Below, one piece after another: positions 8,174 to 15,091 of a DNA stretch of 20,000 nt; positions within the stretch are counted from its first letter, which is position 1; every line of letters starts with the position of its first letter. The position numbers and the translations under genes are program-made. Source of the stretch: Prorocentrum cordatum (lineage: Eukaryota > Sar > Dinophyceae > Prorocentrales > Prorocentraceae). The DNA lies in the NCBI GenBank assembly GCA_963575745.1, contig CAUYUJ010004710.1, positions 1-20,000 of the forward strand, written 5' to 3'. A model generated the notes under the pieces. That model ran no database searches, was not told where the DNA came from, and saw only the letters and a program-made list of their open reading frames with translations.

Positions 8174-11100
8174 CGCCGACGGGCGGAGCCGACGGAAGTC
8201 CGCTTCGCCACGCTCAACCTTCAACGTGCGGGGAGGAAGGATGACAAAGCTTATAGTGTTCTGACGAGGGTAGTCTACGGAGCACACCTAGGCTGGGATT
8301 TCCTGGGGGTACAGGAGTCTCAGAACATCGACGTTATGGCGCAATGGCTTGTCAAAATGGGACTGTACTACCACGTCTCGGAGGATCGCCGTGCTATGAT
8401 ACTCTATCGGAGGGCTGATAGTGTTCGAGGCCAATGGGCCTCAGAGAGGTGGTGCGCGATCCTTGCTGGACGGATGCTCTTTGTCTCATTGTACTTGCCT
8501 GATGCCAGCCAGCCCGAGTTTCTGGAGATATCACATTGTGCACTCCAGTCGGTGAGCTTGCTCAGAAAGTACGTATGCCGTCGTTATGGCTTCTGTCGTC
8601 TTGTTGTTGCCATGGATGCGAATGTTGAGATACAGCCACACTTACAGCATGAGGAGGAGGTTTATTCGGGAGGAGGCTTGGAGGTAGTGCAGATCCAGGC
8701 CACGGGGACCAAGGAGCGGGAGAGGAAGGAGAAGGTGGAGAGCTTGCGACAGGAGGTGGAGGATTGGTTGGTTCAGGAGCGTATGTGTGCTTCGAATTCT
8801 TTTGGAGCTAGGAAGCCGACTTGGTTTGATTATCGGAAGGGGTCCCGCCGTGAAGTGCTGGATTACATCCTTGTTCCTCATGGATCGCAGGTGTCGGGGT
8901 GCTCGGTTGAGTTTCTGTACGTAGGACAGCAGCAGGGAGCCGTGATGAGATTATCAGATCATGCCCTTGTTCGAGCTTCTCTGAGAGTGGCTTCCAGGGA
9001 GTCGGCGAGACGGAATCTCTCACGACGTTCTCGAACCTTGAAAGGCTGGGACCCACTCAACTTGTCTGCTCGTCGATCGTGTCGCCAGTTGTTGGATGCC
9101 AATCTATTTTCGTGCCAACTTATGTGTCAGGCAGAGAGTGTTATCTATTCGTGTGCGTCGGCCACCGAATGTACCCCGAAGCGCCCAGCTCGACCCCCTG
9201 AACGATCGGAGTTGCTGCGGTCCTTGGATGTGCAGGTCTACCGGAGGAGGGCGGAGAGGGGGACGTTAGCCTATCGACTTCTACGCAGAAAAAGAGATCG
9301 GGAAGCGAGAAAATTCAAACGAGCAAAGCTGGAATGGGAAGCGGAGCGTCCACGTAAAGCAGCTTTGAAGGCGGTGAAGATTGAGGGGGAGGAGAGCGTG
9401 GACAGGGAGAGGTGGATGGAGGAGATGATGAAGTTGAAGGAGGTCTGCGAGGATGAGGAGGAGCGTCGGCGGTCGATCAAGATTGTCCAGGGCCTCAGGG
9501 AGGAGCTCCAGGGGTCCCCCAGACCCCAGGAGGCGACGCTCACGATGGCGGTGGTCCTTCGGGCCCGAGCTCGACTCAACCCTGGAAAAGCCACGGGACC
9601 AGACGGGGTGGGGGCAGAAGTAATCAAAGCGCTTCCGTGGAGAGCCGTTCGCACTATCAAGCGATTATTTTGTGATATCTTACGTGGCATTGTTGTACCT
9701 CCATCTTCTTGGCATCAAACATTGACGACACTACTTCCCAAATCTTATCCGATATGCGATGTTTCTGATACGAGGCGTATTTCTGTGGAGAGTATCTTTA
9801 AGAAGTGGTACAGTACTTGTCTCTCGATCATGCTTGAACCATATTGTCTCCAGGCTGGCACTCATGCATCGTTATTCGGTTTCGTTCCCAAAAGATCATG
9901 CACCGAGATATTTGCAGGACTTAAGGCAGCAGCACAACACGCCTCACAGTGGGGGAAGGATCGACGTCTGGTTCTGGGGTCAGCGGATGTGAAGCAAGCT
10001 TTCCAGAACACGAAAATCTCGACGGTCAAACGTGCGTTCGACGTCCTCTCTATCCCTCCCTGGCTCCAGTACGGTGTGCTCGTGCCTATGCCGTGCGAGG
10101 TCACTTCGCTTCTCTTCCAGGGCTTGCAGCTGCCAGATGTGGGAATTGATACCCACATCAGGACAGGTGGGAACGACAGCCCCTCCTTGTGGAACCTGAT
10201 AGTCGTTGCGATGTGGGCTCCTTTATTTAAGCTTTGGGATGAGCAGGGGATTGGGTTTCATTGTCTGGATCCAAACTCGGTGGGAGAAGTTTCGGCCTCG
10301 GTTCCTGTACACCACTTGCTATATGCCGACAACATCTTTATCTTGGGATCTTCGGAGGAGGAGTTTAGGCGACAGGTAGGAGACATGACAGAGACTCTGC
10401 GGGGATGGGGATTCGAATGGAAGATCGAGTCGCTCGAGGTCGCGTTTATCGGTTTCTCGGAGAAGCCAAAACATCCTATCCTGGTTCGGGTTCAGGATCA
10501 GATGGTGCCGTTCAAAGTAGTTGATGAGATGAATGTCTTGGGGAACAGCATATACTGTAGCTATAGGGAGGCACACCAGGACCTTCGGCGGCGGATCGGG
10601 GCCGCGCGACGAGCCTTCCATGCGCATGCAGCTTATTTTAGATCAAAGGCAGTCCCGTTTTCGGCCAAGTGTAGGAGTTATATCACTCGGGTTCAGAGCA
10701 TTCTCATTTATGGAAGTCAAGGTATTAGTTGGGACAGGGACTCCTTGCAGAGCCTGAATGTCTTTGAGGGAAATTGTCTTTACCAGATGACGTCACCCCA
10801 AAAGCCAGCCTCCGAAAGTTGGGTTGTTTGGAAGCCAGCTCGACTCAGAATTGCTAGACGGATGTTCTTTGAAGCAAAGTGCCAGAGTGCAGTGCAGAGA
10901 GTTCTTTATTCCTTGTGGCAGCTTGGAGCTGACATAGCATCATATTTTGGAGCTAATGTCGACAGCGGATATCAGATTCCTGAGTCGGAGCTGAGCCCAG
11001 GAATGGTCGCGGGCTCTCTAGTTACCAATGGGATGGGGGAGGTCTCTTCAGTTACCAATGGGATGGGGGCTGTCTCTTCAGTTACTAGTGGGATGGGTGC

Positions 11101-12694
11101 AGTCTCTTCAGATATGAATGGGATGGGTGTGGTCTCTTCTGATATGCATGGGATGGTCTCTCCAGTTACCAGTGGGATGGATGTGGTCTCTTCAGTTACT
11201 GGTGGGATGGTGGGAGTCTCTTCAGTTACCAGTGGGATGGGTGCTGTCTCTGATATGCATGGGATGGTCTCTCCAGTTACCAGTGGGATGGGTGTGGTCT
11301 CTTCAGTTACTAATGGGATGGTGGGAGTCTCTTCAGTTACCAGTGGGATGGGTGCTGTCTCTGCAGTTACTAATGGGATGGGCGCAGTCTCCTCAGATAC
11401 GAATGGGATGGGCGCTGTCTCTTCAGATATGCATGGGATGGTCTCTTCTGCTATGCCCTCTGATAGGGCCTCTTCTTCTCGAGATGTTGAAGTTCCCTGT
11501 GAGCGGGGGGGGCCTAGGGATTCCCCCAGGCCCCCCCCGAAACGTCGGAGGGTGGCTGTTCCTGGACCTGGACAACAGACGGTGTATCCTCGTGCGCATC
11601 GTGACGCACGCCGGCTTCTGATGTGCTGTACCCCGAGGTGGGAGGAGAAAAGGACACTGGAGTCAAAATATTGGCGTTCACAGTGGAAGTGGAAGGAGGC
11701 CTCGAAACTGACACGATTAGGCAGTACTAAGGGGCAGGCGACGGGTGAACATCCTTGGTGTTTCATGTTCCAGACGATATTTCCCTCGTTTGTGAATCTG
11801 GAGGATCGGTGGTGGAGGGCGTGCTCTTTCTCTTACTCTGACTTCGTTCAGTATTGCAGGCAGTTCCTGGAAGCTTGTACTTTGGGGTCTCTGTTTGACT
11901 TGTTTGTTGTCCGTGGAGGAACTGGAGGGAGAGGAGACTACATAAAGGAGAGGGGGGAGGAGATGTTGGCTCGTCCGTTGTCGGCGAAGGAGTCCGAGAA
12001 GCTGGCCCAGAGATTGGCCTCGAACAATGAACAGGAGCCGACTTGGGATCTGAGTGATGATGGGATCGGTCTCGAGCTGACGGGCGATTCGCTTCTTATC
12101 TGTAACTGGATCAATGGTCTCTGGAAGGTTGAGGGAGGAGAAGGAGGAGATGGGGCTTCTTATCGTAGGCGGGTGGCAAATATTATTTCTCTTTTGGAAG
12201 AGTTGGAGGAGGAAGGAATACGACCCCCCTCATGGGGCAACGACTTCATTCGACACATATATCGAGAGAGTAACACAGTAGCTGATGAACTTACCCACTT
12301 AGCACGGGAAGGCCAGATATTCAGAGAGCTGTTCCACCACCATATCTTTCGTTCTGATGTCCGAGACAACTTTCGAGTTATTGGCCTCCGCGGATCCTTC
12401 GACGGCGGAGTGTGTGCCCAAGGTGTGGGCGTTGGCTGGTTTCTGCAGATTGGATATATTCCTCGATTCCATGACCCTTACCCTGACCCTGAGCATAGAG
12501 ATAAGAGAGCTCGTGTAGTCTCCCTCTTCCCCCAAGCCTCCTCTCCTTGTCCAATCATATGGGAAATAGTAGGGCGTTGTGCACAGGCACTCCCCTCCCA
12601 TAGCAGTATCACTGACGCTGAGCTTTCGGGTCTCGAGGGCCTCTTGCGGGCCGCAGTCCAGGTGGCCCAAGACCTCCAGCTGCAGAGAGACTAG
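8174..12694 (+). CDS. LINE ORF2: endonuclease, reverse transcriptase, peptide repeat, permuted RNase H
   Basis: Multidomain LINE enzyme; residues are numbered from the first ATG at 8336 (1452 aa). The true N-terminus lies upstream: 54 more codons follow the ORF1 UGA and include the endonuclease start FATLNLQRAG (Asn at 8216) and LGVQES (Glu at 8315). Other endonuclease motifs are MDANVE (Asp94, Asn96), LDYILVP (about 175-182) and SDH (Asp208, His209), so the APE-like active site appears complete. A basic helical linker (about 285-390) follows. The reverse transcriptase shows GKATGPDG (Asp423), motif A SADVKQAF (Asp551), motif B RTGGNDSPSLWN and motif C YADN (663-666), whose second Asp is Asn. 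A thumb-like region runs to about 830. Residues 896-1038 are a 15-unit peptide repeat, and PPPKRRRV (1066-1073) is a candidate nuclear-localisation signal. The segment at about 1080-1240 is unrecognised. The C-terminus has RNase H motifs in permuted order: Asp1251, Asp1317, Asp1356, Glu1429. Stop is TAG. Confidence 0.9.
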   Translation, partial: RRRAEPTEVRFATLNLQRAGRKDDKAYSVLTRVVYGAHLGWDFLGVQESQNIDVMAQWLVKMGLYYHVSEDRRAMILYRRADSVRGQWASERWCAILAGRMLFVSLYLPDASQPEFLEISHCALQSVSLLRKYVCRRYGFCRLVVAMDANVEIQPHLQHEEEVYSGGGLEVVQIQATGTKERERKEKVESLRQEVEDWLVQERMCASNSFGARKPTWFDYRKGSRREVLDYILVPHGSQVSGCSVEFLYVGQQQGAVMRLSDHALVRASLRVASRESARRNLSRRSRTLKGWDPLNLSARRSCRQLLDANLFSCQLMCQAESVIYSCASATECTPKRPARPPERSELLRSLDVQVYRRRAERGTLAYRLLRRKRDREARKFKRAKLEWEAERPRKAALKAVKIEGEESVDRERWMEEMMKLKEVCEDEEERRRSIKIVQGLREELQGSPRPQEATLTMAVVLRARARLNPGKATGPDGVGAEVIKALPWRAVRTIKRLFCDILRGIVVPPSSWHQTLTTLLPKSYPICDVSDTRRISVESIFKKWYSTCLSIMLEPYCLQAGTHASLFGFVPKRSCTEIFAGLKAAAQHASQWGKDRRLVLGSADVKQAFQNTKISTVKRAFDVLSIPPWLQYGVLVPMPCEVTSLLFQGLQLPDVGIDTHIRTGGNDSPSLWNLIVVAMWAPLFKLWDEQGIGFHCLDPNSVGEVSASVPVHHLLYADNIFILGSSEEEFRRQVGDMTETLRGWGFEWKIESLEVAFIGFSEKPKHPILVRVQDQMVPFKVVDEMNVLGNSIYCSYREAHQDLRRRIGAARRAFHAHAAYFRSKAVPFSAKCRSYITRVQSILIYGSQGISWDRDSLQSLNVFEGNCLYQMTSPQKPASESWVVWKPARLRIARRMFFEAKCQSAVQRVLYSLWQLGADIASYFGANVDSGYQIPESELSPGMVAGSLVTNGMGEVSSVTNGMGAVSSVTSGMGAVSSDMNGMGVVSSDMHGMVSPVTSGMDVVSSVTGGMVGVSSVTSGMGAVSDMHGMVSPVTSGMGVVSSVTNGMVGVSSVTSGMGAVSAVTNGMGAVSSDTNGMGAVSSDMHGMVSSAMPSDRASSSRDVEVPCERGGPRDSPRPPPKRRRVAVPGPGQQTVYPRAHRDARRLLMCCTPRWEEKRTLESKYWRSQWKWKEASKLTRLGSTKGQATGEHPWCFMFQTIFPSFVNLEDRWWRACSFSYSDFVQYCRQFLEACTLGSLFDLFVVRGGTGGRGDYIKERGEEMLARPLSAKESEKLAQRLASNNEQEPTWDLSDDGIGLELTGDSLLICNWINGLWKVEGGEGGDGASYRRRVANIISLLEELEEEGIRPPSWGNDFIRHIYRESNTVADELTHLAREGQIFRELFHHHIFRSDVRDNFRVIGLRGSFDGGVCAQGVGVGWFLQIGYIPRFHDPYPDPEHRDKRARVVSLFPQASSPCPIIWEIVGRCAQALPSHSSITDAELSGLEGLLRAAVQVAQDLQLQRD
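11021..11449 (+). repeat. In-frame minisatellite inside ORF2 (15 units of 24-30 bp)
   Basis: 429 bp encoding 15 tandem copies of a peptide close to VTSGMGAVSS. Unit lengths in residues are 10,10,10,10,8,10,10,9,8,10,10,10,10,10,8, so every length variant is a multiple of three bases. Units 5-8 and 9-12 repeat the same four-unit pattern (DMHGMVSP, VTSGM.VVSS, VT.GMVGVSS, VTSGMGAVS), showing a higher-order duplication. The antisense strand is also open across the array (10972-11766), a side effect of the repeat. Function unknown; it probably forms a flexible Gly/Ser/Val-rich linker between the polymerase and the C-terminal region. Confidence 0.9.
11505..11538. repeat. GC-only inverted repeat within ORF2
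   Basis: ggggggggcct (11505-11515) and aggcccccccc (11528-11538) are exact reverse complements with a 12-nt spacer. The segment lies just after the peptide repeat and directly before the KRRR codons. It may form a very stable RNA hairpin or a slippage-prone site. Confidence 0.75.
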
Positions 12695-12749
12695 GTAGGC
12701 ACTTAACGGGCGCTGGGGCGCTCGGTGCCTGGTCAGCCTCCCCAAAAAA
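12695..12749 (+). promoter_or_regulatory. LINE 3' UTR with stem-loop and A tail
   Basis: Only about 50 bases separate the TAG stop from the A run. Aggcac (12697-12702) and gtgcct (12725-12730) form a perfect 6-bp stem with a 22-nt loop. Many LINEs use a 3' stem-loop for template recognition by their reverse transcriptase; that role here is inference. No AATAAA signal is seen. Confidence 0.6.
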
Positions 12750-12761
12750 AAGAAAGGTTGA
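12750..12761 (+). repeat. LINE target-site duplication, 3' copy
   Basis: aagaaaggttga following the A run, identical to 6538-6549. The right arm of the split hairpin module continues at 12766-12775. The first one or two A are shared with the tail, so the exact tail length is 6-8. Confidence 0.85.
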
Positions 12762-13533
12762 CGGTTTACCGCCGGCGCCCAGTCAAAAAGCACTGTGGCG
12801 AGATCGGCCGTTTTGAGTCATCTTGATACGCGCTGACGGTTTTCTGAACATAACTCGACCTTCAGGGCAGCTACAGAGTTGGTAAGCACACCTATCGCAT
12901 TCAGAATCATCAGGCGCGTTCGTCTGTTGAATCCAGAGGTCTGAACTCGGTCTGCTAGCCGAGCTAGGTCTGCAAACCTATTCGTATTATTCAAGTCATC
13001 TTCAAATGAACTCTCGGTTTTTTGTACTTAACTCGAGCTGTAGGACAGCTACAGAGCTGATATTTACAGACAACGATTCAGAATCATCAGTTGCGTTTGT
13101 CTGTCGAATTCAGAGCTCTGAACTCGGTCTGTTGCCCGATCTAGAATCGCGAAACTATTCGTATTGGTCGAACGATCTTGAGAAGTGCTCTCGGTTTCCT
13201 GCATTAACTCGCGCTGAGGGGAGCTACAGTGCTGGTGGTCACAGAAATCGATTTGAAGACATCAGACGCGTCCGCCTGTCGAATCGAGAGCTCGAAACTC
13301 GGTCTGCTGCCCGCATTAGGTCTGCAAAACTATTGTATTGTTGGAGTCATCCTGAGAGGTGCTGTCAGTTTTCTGCACTCAACTCGGGCTGTAGGGGGGC
13401 TGCAGGGCTGGTAATGACAGGAGTCGACTCGGAGACATCAGACGCGTCCGCCTGTCGCATTGAGAGGTCACAAAATATTTACTATGAGTCGGAATGTTGG
13501 TAGGTGTTCGGTGTTCTCAACTTCAGTCGAGCT
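12750..13533. repeat. Satellite array resuming after the LINE
   Basis: Continues the interrupted unit: right hairpin arm at 12766-12775, then directly a fragment of the AT-richer block (caaaaagcactgtggcgagatcggcc, shown here only as the landmark gcactgtggcg) and 177-bp monomers with the usual agtcatctt landmarks at about 12816, 12994 and later. The unit is shorter than the others because most of the AT-richer block is missing. Open frames at 13006-13503 are repeat shadows. No gene seen. Confidence 0.85.
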
Positions 13534-13551
13534 GGAAGCTCTACGAGTCTC

Positions 13552-13585
13552 CCGGCGGTAACCAAGGTTGACGGTTTACCGCCGG
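13552..13585. other. Conserved hairpin module, a/t stem type
   Basis: Perfect 10-bp stem ccggcggtaa / ttaccgccgg at 13552-13561 and 13576-13585. Confidence 0.85.
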
Positions 13586-13889
13586 CGTCCAGTTGGCCCA
13601 CCCGGCCGAGGCGGACAATGTGGCAACTTTTGGGTGGTTTTGCGAATATTTGAAAGATATTTGACCATTTATTTTTAGAAAGCAGATTTTTCGCACCTGT
13701 GAACCACTATGAGGGCCTCTGCGTCTTAATATGAGCTCTCTACATGCACTTTACTATCGAAACACTTGGAGGAACCAACTTTGTGTCGACATGAAAAAAA
13801 TGATGTTTCTCTTTTTCGAGAAATGCTTCCAGAAGGCCTTTCTTTCAATGCTGCGCACCCTTACGCGTGCTAGGAGCTCTACGAGGTTT

Positions 13890-13922
13890 CCGGCGGTGAC
13901 CAGGTTGACGGTTTACCGCCGG
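13890..13922. other. Hairpin module, intermediate stem
   Basis: Left arm ccggcggtga (13890-13899) is g/c type and right arm ttaccgccgg (13913-13922) is a/t type, leaving one G-T pair. It is a possible intermediate between the two compensated forms, or a recombinant. Confidence 0.8.
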
Positions 13923-14269
13923 CGCCAGTACCTCGTAGAGCTCGTCGTCATCGATGAGCTAGAGGAATTCCGGCGCGGGGTGGAGCTAGTTCGTCGACCC
14001 GACCAGAAAGGACAAAGTGATAACTTTTGGGTGGGTTTGCGATTTTTTGAAAGATATTCGACAATTCATTTTAAGAAAGCAGATTTTTCGCACCTGTAAA
14101 CGACTATGAGGGCCTCTCTGTCTTAGTATGAGCTCTGTAGGCGCACTGTTACTATCAAAACACTTGGAGGAACCATCTTCATGTCGGCACGAAAAAATCA
14201 ATTTTTCTCTTTTTCGAGAAATGCTTCCAGAAGCTCTCCCTTTCGACTCCGAGCAATCTCACGCGTGAG

Positions 14270-14378
14270 GGTGCGCCACCACCTGTAGTACGCCAGCGAA
14301 AAAGTCGTTTGCGACCCGACAGCCACGACGCGCCTATGTCCAGCGCCACAATAGTTTGCGGTCCGATCAACGCGACGT
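14270..14378. other. Unassigned spacer between satellite and minisatellite
   Basis: About 110 bases with cgacccgacagcc-like sequence. No repeat unit, RNA gene or supported open frame seen. Confidence 0.5.
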
Positions 14379-14585
14379 GCCCGTAAACGGCACAACGCTT
14401 TTGACGAGCGCAGCGTCTGTGAACACCACAGCGCTTGTGAACACCAAAGCGCCTGTCAACGTAGCGCCTGCGAACGCCACAGCGCCCGTGAATGCCGCAT
14501 CGCCTGTGCACGCGACATAACCAGAAAACGCCACAACCCGTGTGAACGCCACAACGCCTGTGAACACAGCGCGCGCGAGCACCGC
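14379..14585. repeat. Degenerate 18-bp minisatellite
   Basis: Tandem, imperfect copies of an 18-bp unit close to gccacaacgcctgtgaac, about 10-11 copies, with several one- to three-base length differences. Because 18 is a multiple of three, open frames appear on both strands (for example 14367-14618 minus). They code only for the repeat and are not called as genes. Confidence 0.75.
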
Positions 14586-14629
14586 AGAGCCTGGGGCCCG
14601 GCGGCAATGCGCACGCACTTACAGTACAA

Positions 14630-15091
<462 letters not shown>

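Larger units (their letters stand above)
6550..12749 (+). mobile_element. Full-length non-LTR retrotransposon (LINE), about 6.2 kb
   Basis: An APE-type LINE inserted in the satellite. Parts in order: 5' UTR (6550-7102), ORF1 (7103-8173), ORF2 (8174-12694), 3' UTR (12695-12743) and a run of 8 A (12744-12751) that overlaps the target duplication by two bases. The 12-bp duplication aagaaaggttga flanks it. The perfectly restorable empty site, the A tail, the endonuclease and the reverse transcriptase all indicate target-primed reverse transcription. There are no long terminal repeats and no integrase. The ORFs are long and uninterrupted apart from the ORF1/ORF2 UGA, so the copy looks recent. The clade is not assignable by eye. 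Similar proteins are, from memory, common in dinoflagellate genomes. Confidence 0.92.
13534..14269. repeat. Satellite array, right end
   Basis: Opens with ggaagctctacgag (13534-13547) and an a/t hairpin module (13552-13585). The second block follows (about 13590-13870), then a g/c-type hairpin module with one G-T pair (13890-13922), then a short inverted landmark variant (ctcgtagagctcg at about 13932). A second copy of the second block (about 13990-14255) comes next. Similarity to the array ends at the 12-bp palindrome ctcacgcgtgag (14258-14269). No gene seen. Confidence 0.8.

Noticed and set aside
10972-11766. 264-residue antisense frame with repeated EETAPIPLVT
   Set aside because: Antisense shadow of the in-frame ORF2 minisatellite; the 30-bp unit happens to lack stops on both strands.
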